Part shown: in pieces, positions 1 to 7,316 of the stretch | Numbering within the stretch: the first letter of the stretch is position 1 | Layout of the letters: each line of letters begins with the position of its first letter | Assembly: GCF_000307105.1 (NCBI RefSeq) | Contig: NC_018645.1 | Location: 2,120,578 to 2,184,577 of the forward strand | Origin: Desulfobacula toluolica Tol2 | GTDB taxonomy: Bacteria > Desulfobacterota > Desulfobacteria > Desulfobacterales > Desulfobacteraceae | DNA length: 64,000 nucleotides | Direction of reading: 5' to 3' | Notes under the pieces: generated by a model | The model's input: only the letters and a program-made list of their open reading frames with translations | The model's database searches: none | What the model was told of the DNA's origin: nothing | Position numbers and translations under genes: made by a program

Positions 1-491
1 GAATTGACCGGTTTATGGATGAACATCACAGTACAGGTCTGCCTCCCTTCTTGTGTAAAGGAGATACCGGGGTTCGCATGGGGCTTATGGGCGGTCAGTT
101 TATGACAACCTCTCTTGTGGCGGAAAACAGAACTCTTGCCATTCCGGCTTCCATTCAGTCTATCACATCGACGGCAGACTTTCAGGATATCGTCAGCTTT
201 GGCCTGATTGCCGGAAGAAAAGCCAGGAAGATTGTTGAGAATACCAACCATATACTCTCCTTTGAGTTGATGTGCGCTGCCCAGGCTGCGGATTTAAGAG
301 GTATTGAAAAATTGAGTCCTGCCGGTAAAATAATGCATGCAGCAGTTCGTGAAACCCTTCCGTACCTGGATCATGATAAAGTTTATATTGATCATATGGA
401 AGAACTCAAAGCCCGGATTGAATCAGGTGAGTTTGTAGAAAGAGTTGAAAAAGAAATTGGCGAACTATTGATTGTTCACGAAAAAGAATAA
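1..491 (+). CDS. Aromatic amino acid lyase/aminomutase, C-terminal part (5' end outside window)
   Basis: The frame is open from the first bases, so the gene begins before the window; about 160 C-terminal residues are visible. They match the C-terminal helical region of the MIO-dependent ammonia-lyase/aminomutase family and align with the complete HutH at 31107-32639 (PASIQSI against PASVDSI, CAAQAADL against CAAQGIDL). At the position where HutH has NKEDHVSMG this protein has DFQDIVSFG. The Glu-to-Gln change is the pattern of phenylalanine/tyrosine lyases and aminomutases rather than histidine lyases. The MIO loop lies outside the window, so lyase and aminomutase cannot be separated. A beta-amino acid transaminase-like gene follows 220 bp downstream, which favours an aromatic 2,3-aminomutase or lyase feeding that enzyme. 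Family certain, substrate inferred. Confidence 0.85.
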   Translation, partial: IDRFMDEHHSTGLPPFLCKGDTGVRMGLMGGQFMTTSLVAENRTLAIPASIQSITSTADFQDIVSFGLIAGRKARKIVENTNHILSFELMCAAQAADLRGIEKLSPAGKIMHAAVRETLPYLDHDKVYIDHMEELKARIESGEFVERVEKEIGELLIVHEKE

Positions 492-581
492 TAAAAGAAC
501 CCCCATGCCTTGATGGTAAAATAAAATATAAAAGTGGCGAGTGGGGAGAACTAAATACTGACTACTCAACATTCGTTACTT

Positions 582-695
582 TTATATAATTGCCACGGGC
601 AGGCCTTGGAAATTTATACTAAGATTGATCTCCTTGGTTTGCCTACAACAAAACATGAAAATCGCTGTTTGGGTTTGAAGACTTCAATATAAAAA
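582..695 (-). repeat. Dispersed intergenic hairpin repeat, copy A
   Basis: This is a member of a family of about 85-115 bp intergenic repeats. On the minus strand it contains GAAGTCTTCAAA, CCAAACAG, a TTTGTTGT tract, and GGCAAACC pairing across to a GGCCTGCC segment. Related copies lie near 7100, 11180, 14007, 17619 and 26384. It separates the lyase from the aminotransferase gene. Confidence 0.7.
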
Positions 696-711
696 TAACA
701 AGGACAATGCT

Positions 712-2049
712 ATGATTGAAGAGCAAATTGAAAAGAAAATTGAAGATGCATATAAGGAAAAATTTCCGGTTTCCAAGGAGCGTCATGAGCAACTTATCAA
801 TTATATTCCCGGTGGTGCGACCAGAAGCTTAAGTTATTTTAAACCTTATCCCATTCATATTGATTATGGACAGGGAGCGTATGTCTATACTCATGAAGGG
901 CATAAATTACTTGATGTCACCAATGCTTATGGAGCTATTGTCCATGGGCATGGTGATCCGGATGTTGTTCGGGCTGTTCGGGACGGTATTGCAAAGGGTT
1001 CTCAGTACTCTACCCCTACGGATGGGCAGTATAAGCTGGCAAAGCTCTTATGTGAAAGGGTGCCTGGTTTTGATAAGGTAAGGTTTTTGAATTCAGGAAC
1101 AGAAGCCACTTTGTTTGTTATGAGAACGGCAAGAGCTTATACCGGGAAAGACAAGATTCTGAAAATGATCGGCGGATTTCATGGAACCCATGACAGTGTG
1201 GCTGCATCAACAAAAAAGAATGTTATCACTGCCGGTATTCCAGAAGGAATGACCGAGGCTATTTTAGAAGTACCTTTTAATGACTTTGATGCCCTTGAAA
1301 AAACGGTTAAGGAAAATGCTTCTGAGCTGGCTGCCGTAATAATGGAACCTTTCCTTGGCGCCGGTGGCGTAGTCCTGCCAAAGCCCGGTTATCTTGAACA
1401 TGTAAGAAAAGTTACTTCGGATAATAACGTCCTGTTGATTTTTGATGAGATTTTTTCTTACAGGGTAAATACAGGCGGTTGCCAGAAACTTTTTGGCGTG
1501 ATTCCGGATCTGACAACGGTTGGAAAAGTTGTGGGAGGCGGGCTTCCCATTGGTGTGTTTGGTGGTAAAGAAGAGATAATGAATATCTTTTGCCATGAAA
1601 ACACGGAAAAGCCATTGTATCATTCAGGAACATTTAACGGGTATGAAACAGTTATGCAGGCCGGATATGCGGCTTTGTCCAAATATGATGAAGCTGCAGT
1701 GGCCTATGTAAATAAACTGGGGGATCAATTTAAAAATGGTCTTTTGGAAAGCTTTAAAGCCAACAGATTAAATATTCAGGCTAACCAGATTGGGTCTTTG
1801 CTCAATATTCATTTTGTCAATGAACCCATAACAAATGCTGATCAGGTTTTGAAATCAGAAGAACAGCTCCATCGGCTGATGCATTTGTCTTTATTGAATA
1901 AAGGGATTTTTACAATTCCAAGGGGATTGTTTATTTTGTCCACTGCAATTACAGAAGAAGAAATCGATCTTCTGGTCAATAAAATAGATGAAACTCTGAA
2001 AGAATTGTTGCCTTTGATTGAAGAAAAATATAACCATTTACTTTTATAA
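712..2049 (+). CDS. Class III PLP aminotransferase, beta-phenylalanine transaminase-like
   Basis: A 445-residue fold-type I aminotransferase of the glutamate-1-semialdehyde aminomutase/beta-amino acid transaminase branch. The PLP lysine is K272 in TVGKVVGGG, the pyridine-N aspartate is D245 in LLIFDEI, and NSGTEA (near 128) and GGFHGTHD (near 154) form the cofactor pocket. Compared from memory with Variovorax beta-phenylalanine aminotransferase, it keeps an arginine in the N-terminal ATRSL motif (R38) and the C-terminal PRG arginine near 400, both linked to carboxylate handling. ATG start with an ACAAGGAC ribosome site. Expected reaction: a beta-aromatic amino acid plus 2-oxoglutarate gives a 3-aryl-3-oxopropanoate. 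The BKACE gene downstream would use that product. A GSA aminomutase role is unlikely because no heme genes are nearby. Substrate is inferred. Confidence 0.85.
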   Translation: MIEEQIEKKIEDAYKEKFPVSKERHEQLINYIPGGATRSLSYFKPYPIHIDYGQGAYVYTHEGHKLLDVTNAYGAIVHGHGDPDVVRAVRDGIAKGSQYSTPTDGQYKLAKLLCERVPGFDKVRFLNSGTEATLFVMRTARAYTGKDKILKMIGGFHGTHDSVAASTKKNVITAGIPEGMTEAILEVPFNDFDALEKTVKENASELAAVIMEPFLGAGGVVLPKPGYLEHVRKVTSDNNVLLIFDEIFSYRVNTGGCQKLFGVIPDLTTVGKVVGGGLPIGVFGGKEEIMNIFCHENTEKPLYHSGTFNGYETVMQAGYAALSKYDEAAVAYVNKLGDQFKNGLLESFKANRLNIQANQIGSLLNIHFVNEPITNADQVLKSEEQLHRLMHLSLLNKGIFTIPRGLFILSTAITEEEIDLLVNKIDETLKELLPLIEEKYNHLLL

Positions 2050-2087
2050 TGAATTTAATTTAAAAGGATTTCCAAAAAGAGGAATAA

Positions 2088-2570
2088 ATGGTTCTGGATA
2101 AAATTGACAAACAGATTTTGAATACACTCCAGGAAAATGGAAAAACAACAAATTCTAAATTGTCTAAGATTGTCGGTATTTCTGCCCCTGCAACCCTTGA
2201 AAGGGTAAAGCGACTGGAGCTTGCAGGGGTAATCTCTCATTTTACAGCCATACTTGATCCTGAAAAAATCGGATTTTCAATCATGGCTATTGTGAATATC
2301 GGCTTAAGCTTGAGTAGCCTTTCTTCTGTGGCTGTTATAAAAGAAGAATTCACTGCTCTGGATGAAGTGATTGAGTGCTACCAGATTGCCGGTGCAAATG
2401 ATTTTATCTTAAAGGTGATTGCAAAGGATATTAAATCCTATGGTGAATTTATGAATATGAAGCTCACACAGATAGAAGGGATTCAAGTTGTTAAATCTTC
2501 TTTTGTGATTGATAATGTCAAAGATAAGAAGTTGCTCGTGCTTGATCTGGATGAGGAATACGAAGTGTAA
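2088..2570 (+). CDS. Lrp/AsnC family transcriptional regulator
   Basis: A 160-residue protein with the usual Lrp layout. The N-terminal winged HTH begins LDKIDKQILNTLQENGKTTN and is followed by a recognition helix near SAPATLERVKRLE. The C-terminal half is an alpha/beta RAM (ACT-like) domain that binds amino acids. It sits 38 bp after the aminotransferase and 37 bp before the BKACE gene in the same direction, so it probably senses the amino acid substrate and controls this operon. Members of this family commonly act as octameric activators or repressors responding to an amino acid ligand. No operator was identified. Confidence 0.92.
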   Translation: MVLDKIDKQILNTLQENGKTTNSKLSKIVGISAPATLERVKRLELAGVISHFTAILDPEKIGFSIMAIVNIGLSLSSLSSVAVIKEEFTALDEVIECYQIAGANDFILKVIAKDIKSYGEFMNMKLTQIEGIQVVKSSFVIDNVKDKKLLVLDLDEEYEV

Positions 2571-2607
2571 AAAAAATAATTTTTTTCAACGGGAGAATTA
2601 AAAAAAA

Positions 2608-3543
2608 ATGAAGAATAAAATAATCATTAGTGCTGCTATTACAGGATCTATTCACGTTCCAACCATGAGTGATTACCTTCCAATAACTCCTGACGAGATT
2701 GTGGAGGATGCGGTAAAGGCCCATGAGGCCGGTGCTGCCATTGCTCATCTTCATGTACGAAATCCTGAAAACGGGTTTCCATCGTCTGATCCTGAACTTT
2801 TTAAGGAAGTCTTGTCAAAAATAAAAGCAAGATGTGATATGGTACTTCAGATCACAACCGGTGGTGGTATGAACCAGACTACACCGGAAAAATTGATTCC
2901 TGTCAAAGAATTTGAACCTGAAATGTGTTCGTTTGATCCCGCACCGTTTAATTTCGGTATATTTCAGATTGCGGGCCGTTATAAGGAATACAAATATGAT
3001 TGGGAACCAGAATACTTAGAACTCTGCAAAAATATTTCTTTTAAACCCACATTCAGTGATGATGAGATTTATGGTAAAACCTTCATGGAAATAGGTACCA
3101 AGCCTGAATTTGAGATTTATGAATTGGGACATGTTTCATATGTTAAATGGCTTCTTGAAGAAAATTTGACAGAAGGACCTCCTCATCTCCAGTTTGTATT
3201 CGGTCCCATGGTAGGATGGATGACACCCTCGGTCAAACATTTGGTTTTAATTTATGATGAGGCAAAAGAAGTGCTTGGCGAAGGAAATTTTACCTGGTCG
3301 GTGGCAGCCGGTGGAAGATTTCAGATTCCCATCACCACGACTGCCATGGCAATGGGAGCACAAAATGTTCGAGTCGGACTTGAAGACTCTATCTATGCTG
3401 GCAAAGGGATACTGGCAAAAGCCAGTGCGGATCAGGTAAACATAGTTAAACGGATTGCAAAGGAATTGAGCCTTGAGCCTGCCACCCCTGAAGAGACAAG
3501 ACAGATCCTTGGGTTGAAGGGGCTTGATAAAGTTAATTTCTAA
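2608..3543 (+). CDS. Beta-keto acid cleavage enzyme (BKACE, DUF849 family)
   Basis: A 311-residue TIM-barrel protein of the BKACE family, typified by 3-keto-5-aminohexanoate cleavage enzyme (Kce). Family members condense a beta-keto acid with acetyl-CoA and release acetoacetate and the shortened acyl-CoA. The Zn-binding HLH motif is H47/H49 in AIAHLHVRN, and the third ligand Glu is probably in VGLEDSIYAGKG near residue 260. ITGSIHVPTMSDYLPITP is the usual N-terminal signature. There is no Kal ammonia-lyase or lysine-fermentation gene nearby, so the lysine route is unlikely. Beside a beta-amino acid transaminase, the expected substrate is a 3-aryl-3-oxopropanoate, which would give an aroyl-CoA such as benzoyl-CoA. 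Family firm, substrate inferred. Confidence 0.92.
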   Translation: MKNKIIISAAITGSIHVPTMSDYLPITPDEIVEDAVKAHEAGAAIAHLHVRNPENGFPSSDPELFKEVLSKIKARCDMVLQITTGGGMNQTTPEKLIPVKEFEPEMCSFDPAPFNFGIFQIAGRYKEYKYDWEPEYLELCKNISFKPTFSDDEIYGKTFMEIGTKPEFEIYELGHVSYVKWLLEENLTEGPPHLQFVFGPMVGWMTPSVKHLVLIYDEAKEVLGEGNFTWSVAAGGRFQIPITTTAMAMGAQNVRVGLEDSIYAGKGILAKASADQVNIVKRIAKELSLEPATPEETRQILGLKGLDKVNF

Positions 3544-3573
3544 ATTTGTGACATACTATTTGAGTGATCCCCG

Positions 3574-3661
3574 GAAACCTTTGAATAACATCCTTTTTTT
3601 TTCTGAAATTCAGACTACAACTTATTTGTTTTATGGAAAAATATCATTATTCAAAGGTTTC
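3574..3661. repeat. 15-bp perfect inverted repeat with 58-nt loop upstream of CoA ligase
   Basis: GAAACCTTTGAATAA at 3574-3588 pairs perfectly with TTATTCAAAGGTTTC at 3647-3661. The loop contains a smaller self-complementary segment (TCTGAA/TTCAGA). It lies in the 185-bp gap between the BKACE and ligase genes and may be a leader RNA structure or a processing site. It is not a simple terminator, because no U-run follows the second arm. Confidence 0.55.
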
Positions 3662-3728
3662 TAAAGATTTAAACAAGGAGATATGAGGTTAGCAGGATAC
3701 CATTAACTAAAAATTAAGGAGAGCACTG

Positions 3729-5309
3729 TTGAATTATTCAGGTTACGCTTCAATTCATGCCCGGCATAATCCGGAAAAAATTTGTCTGATTGAACGAACC
3801 CCGGAAACGGGTCAAAGACGATCTTTCACTTGGAAAGAATTTAACGATGAGATTAATCGAACAGCGAATTTTTTGGCAAATGAGATGGGGGTAAAGCATG
3901 GTGATTTTGTCATGCACCTTCAGAACAATTCCCTTGAATGGGTGTTGACGTATTATGCAATTATTCGGTTGGGTGCAGTTGTTGTTCCGCTCAATTTCCG
4001 TTTCGAAGGTACGGATGTCCTCTATGCAGCCGAAGTTTGCAATCCAGATGTTTTTATTCTTGGATCTGAATTTTTAAAGGTTGTTCAACCCATTCAAAAA
4101 GATCTTACTACCATTAAAAATTATATTTGCATCGGCGATGATGTACCGGATGACATGATTAATTTTAAAGCCGTGCAGAATTATGAAGATACTTCGGATG
4201 CATTGGTTGAAGTTGACAGGGATCATTCCCTGGCAATGATGTTTACATCTGGTACAACTGGCAAACCTAAACCTGTTTTACACACTCATTTTTCTTTGAA
4301 TAGTATAGCTGTGAGCAATGGGATGACATATTCTGTTCAAAAAGATGATAATTACCTGATTTTTCTTCCGTTGTATCATTCCGGCACCATGTTTTTATGG
4401 GCCCCTTTTTATGCCACAGGCGCAACAGGAACCATTGTAAAAGATTTGAAAAATCCCAAATCAATCATTGAAGCAATTGCTGCAGAAAAATGTACAGACA
4501 CTCTCTTTGTTGTCCCCATTGGTATTGCCATTCTTAATGCAATTGAAAATGGTGAGTTAAATCTGGATGACTATGATCTTTCATCATGGAAGTATATGGA
4601 AATAGGCGCACAGCCGGTACCTTATGATACCATGAAGCTGGTGGTGGAAAAACTGCCGTGTAGAGTATCCAATATCTATGGTATCACAGAGGGTGGCGGT
4701 GGAGGCAGCTTTAACCTCTATCCGGAAGATGTTCTGGAAAAACCGGGTTCCATTGGAAAACCAACCTTTGGTGTTGAAGCCAAAATTGTTGGTCCTACTG
4801 GAGAGGAACTTCCTGACGGATCTGTGGGTGAGCTGGTATTCAGGACACCCAGAATGATGCGGGAATATTATTCAAATCCTGAAAAAACGATAGAAACCCT
4901 GAAAGATGGTTGGCTTTATACAGGAGATCTATTAAGGAAAGACAAAGACGGTTATTTTTATATTGTTGATCGAATGAAAGATATGATTACCAGTGGTGGT
5001 GAAAATATTTTTCCGGTTGAAATTGAAGATGCGCTGATGGATCATCCTGATATAGATGATGTAGCATGTATAGGATATCCGGATGACCGGCTGGTGGAAA
5101 TAGTTCTTGCTGTTGTTCAAACCAAAGAAGGCAAACATTTGACTGAAGAAGATGTGATTGAGTTTGCAAAATCAAAGATATCTCTTTACAAGGTGCCTCG
5201 TAAGGTTCTTTTTGATCATGTTCCTCGAAATCCAACAGGAAAACTCATGAAACCACAACTTAGGGAAAAATTTACAGGTCGTAAGGAGGCGTTTAAACAA
5301 CTTGTTTAA
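3729..5309 (+). CDS. AMP-dependent acyl/aryl-CoA ligase (ANL superfamily)
   Basis: A 526-residue adenylate-forming ligase. The core motifs appear in order: FTSGTTGKPKP (A3, near 174), YGITEGGG (A5), GWLYTGDL (A7), DRMKDMITSGGENI (A8) and NPTGKLMK (A10, with the catalytic lysine). The start is TTG, chosen because AAGGAG ends about 8 nt upstream and MNYSGYASIHARHNPEK is a typical ANL N-terminus. It would activate a carboxylate with ATP and CoA. In this locus the candidates are an aromatic acid (benzoate or a cinnamate from the lyase) or the acetoacetate released by BKACE. Specificity cannot be read from the sequence. Confidence 0.9.
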   Translation: MNYSGYASIHARHNPEKICLIERTPETGQRRSFTWKEFNDEINRTANFLANEMGVKHGDFVMHLQNNSLEWVLTYYAIIRLGAVVVPLNFRFEGTDVLYAAEVCNPDVFILGSEFLKVVQPIQKDLTTIKNYICIGDDVPDDMINFKAVQNYEDTSDALVEVDRDHSLAMMFTSGTTGKPKPVLHTHFSLNSIAVSNGMTYSVQKDDNYLIFLPLYHSGTMFLWAPFYATGATGTIVKDLKNPKSIIEAIAAEKCTDTLFVVPIGIAILNAIENGELNLDDYDLSSWKYMEIGAQPVPYDTMKLVVEKLPCRVSNIYGITEGGGGGSFNLYPEDVLEKPGSIGKPTFGVEAKIVGPTGEELPDGSVGELVFRTPRMMREYYSNPEKTIETLKDGWLYTGDLLRKDKDGYFYIVDRMKDMITSGGENIFPVEIEDALMDHPDIDDVACIGYPDDRLVEIVLAVVQTKEGKHLTEEDVIEFAKSKISLYKVPRKVLFDHVPRNPTGKLMKPQLREKFTGRKEAFKQLV

Positions 5310-5433
5310 ATAATTTTTTTTTATTGGGCTTGACTTATTGTTGAAGTATGACGTAGAGTAAAACCCATTGACCATTCTAGTAAAATGAAAATTAGTTAAA
5401 GTAAAAATTAGTTGGATTCCAAAAGTTGAAACA

Positions 5434-5460
5434 GGTGCAAGACTTTTTAAGTCTTGCACC
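5434..5460 (+). promoter_or_regulatory. Perfect 12-bp hairpin between ligase and dctP
   Basis: GGTGCAAGACTT, a TTT loop, then AAGTCTTGCACC; every base of the stem pairs. It is followed by an A/T-rich stretch rather than a clean U-run, and the dctP ribosome site AGGAAAGG lies about 25 nt downstream. It may be an RNA-stabilising or partial termination hairpin setting the level of the binding protein relative to the enzymes. Confidence 0.6.
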
Positions 5461-5498
5461 ACAAATTATAAATTTAAATTTTTAGGAAAGGAACTAGT

Positions 5499-6575
5499 AT
5501 GAAGCTTGGCAAATGTTTAGTATTACTGCTTGTTTTGTTTGTTGGATCATTTATCGTTACGTCTTCTGTTTTTGCAAAAAAAGAAAGTTCGCTTGATAAA
5601 TGGAAACCGAATTTTGATCCCAAAGGAGCAAAATACAAATGCATTATTTCAAATGTTTCAACGCCAGCTCTGGTCGGGACATATGCCGGTTTTGAGATCA
5701 GGGATGAACTTTGGAAAAGAACAAATGGTCAGATCTATGTTGATTTTAAACCCCTATCAATTCTTGGTGGTGAAGTAGAGGTTTTAAACATGCTTCAGAT
5801 GGGTGCTGTTCAAGGTATGGGGGTGAGTTCTGTTGCTTCTACCAACCTTGGGCCCCGTTTTGGAATAGTGAACCTTCCTTTTCTTATCGACTCGTTTGAA
5901 AAATTAGATAATTTCATTGCCAACAAGAAATTGTTTGATCACTTCTTGAATGCCATGGATCATCAAGGAATTACAGGTCTTGATATCACGGGTTATGGAA
6001 ATTACGGATGGGCAACCACTGAGCCGGTTCAAACCATTGCAGACGCAAAAAAGATTAAATTCAGAACTGCCGAGGCTGCCGTGAACCAGTTAAGTTATCG
6101 AAACTGGGGGTTTAATCCTGTTTCCATGCCTTGGCCTGATGTTCAGATTGCTTTAAAACAAGGTGTTATAACAGGTTTGGATCATACACCAGCTGTGTGC
6201 AACCTGACAAAAAAATTTGAAGTGGCAAAGAATTTTACGCAATTAAATTATGCCCAGGGACTGTTTATCTGGATTTTTAACAAAGCCTGGCTTGCAAGGC
6301 TTCCCAAGGATTTGAGAGAAACATTTGTTTCCACTGTTCATGATGTGTGTGCTGAAAACAGGAGAAGAACAGCAACATGGGAAATGGAAAATATTGAATC
6401 TGCAAAAGCAAACGGGGTTGAATTTTTCAAGTTGTCTGAAGAGGAAATGAGAATCCTTAAAGATCAAAGCAAAGGGGCTTATGACAGGTATGCACAGGAA
6501 ATTAACCAGATCTATCCCGGCGATACCTATAAACCTTTGAATTTCTTAAAAGAAGTTCAGGATTTCTTGCAATAA
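5499..6575 (+). CDS. TRAP transporter solute-binding protein, DctP family
   Basis: A 358-residue periplasmic binding protein. It has a Sec signal peptide: positive MKLGK, a hydrophobic stretch to about residue 24, and a likely cleavage after SSVFA. The mature part carries the DctP fold, including the segment around VKFRTAEAAVNQ-like residues (near 190, IKFRTAEAAV), where family members place the Arg that binds the substrate carboxylate. A strong ribosome site (AGGAAAGG) precedes the ATG. It captures an organic anion and hands it to the DctQM membrane unit encoded downstream. From context the ligand is probably an aromatic or amino carboxylate, which is inference. Confidence 0.9.
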   Translation: MKLGKCLVLLLVLFVGSFIVTSSVFAKKESSLDKWKPNFDPKGAKYKCIISNVSTPALVGTYAGFEIRDELWKRTNGQIYVDFKPLSILGGEVEVLNMLQMGAVQGMGVSSVASTNLGPRFGIVNLPFLIDSFEKLDNFIANKKLFDHFLNAMDHQGITGLDITGYGNYGWATTEPVQTIADAKKIKFRTAEAAVNQLSYRNWGFNPVSMPWPDVQIALKQGVITGLDHTPAVCNLTKKFEVAKNFTQLNYAQGLFIWIFNKAWLARLPKDLRETFVSTVHDVCAENRRRTATWEMENIESAKANGVEFFKLSEEEMRILKDQSKGAYDRYAQEINQIYPGDTYKPLNFLKEVQDFLQ

Positions 6576-6617
6576 ATAACACTGGATTTTCATTCTAATT
6601 ATACAGGAATTAGGTTT

Positions 6618-7100
6618 ATGCTTGGGAAAACTTTAAAAAAATTAGACACTATTTTTACAAATGTTGAAGAGTGGACACTTTTTATTATTGTTATGGCGGC
6701 ATTAATGTCACTTTTTGCCAATGTTGTTTTGAGATACGGATTTAATTATACCCTTGCCTGGAGTGAGGAACTGGTTCGTATCGTGATGATTTATTCAACC
6801 TTTGTCGGGGCCAGTGTGGCTGTTAAACAGCGGGCAATGATCCGGATAGATGCTGTTGTCCAGATTTTCCCAAAGCTTAAACCGGGCCTGACACTTTATA
6901 CCAACCTGTTGATGCTTGTTTTTGCATGGATGATGGTATTCTATGGTTATAGAATGACTCATTTGCAGTTATTAACCCATCAGAAAACCATCATTATGCA
7001 GATTCCTCTTGTCATTGTTTATGCCATAATGCCTGTAATGGGCGTTATGATATTTATCCGGACGATTCAGGTAATTATTCAAGATATAAGATCTAAATAA
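6618..7100 (+). CDS. TRAP transporter small permease, DctQ family
   Basis: A 160-residue integral membrane protein with four predicted helices (about 20-40, 55-75, 92-112 and 130-150). The family motif region WSEELVRIVMIYSTFVGASV is present. It starts 42 bp after dctP and forms the small subunit of the sodium-coupled TRAP permease. The large subunit gene is 216 bp further on, because an intergenic repeat lies between them. DctQ and DctM genes are usually adjacent or fused. Confidence 0.9.
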   Translation: MLGKTLKKLDTIFTNVEEWTLFIIVMAALMSLFANVVLRYGFNYTLAWSEELVRIVMIYSTFVGASVAVKQRAMIRIDAVVQIFPKLKPGLTLYTNLLMLVFAWMMVFYGYRMTHLQLLTHQKTIIMQIPLVIVYAIMPVMGVMIFIRTIQVIIQDIRSK

Positions 7101-7290
7101 CGCTACGGGCAGACCGGACCATTTTATGCTATGATTTGGTCTTCTTAGGTTTGCCCATAACAAAATATGAAAGTCGCTGTTTGGATTTTTGAAAACTTTC
7201 ATATAAACTGCCATGGCAGATTGATCTGCCACAATAAAAAAATGAAAGAGATCTGATTCCAAGAGGTTAGAAGTTCTTTCATATAAAAAA
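7100..7290 (-). repeat. Dispersed intergenic hairpin repeats, copy B (two subtypes in tandem)
   Basis: Read on the minus strand, 7207-7290 is the 'GAAAGAACTTCTAACCTCTT' subtype followed by the palindrome GGCAGATCAATCTGCC. The part at 7100-7206 is the 'ATGAAAGTTTTCAAAAATCC' subtype, with ATGAAAGT pairing with ACTTTCAT. The same two subtypes adjoin each other at 26384-26610. The insertion splits dctQ from dctM. Confidence 0.75.
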
Positions 7291-7316
7291 TCAGATCTAA
7301 ACAGAAAAGGACCATC

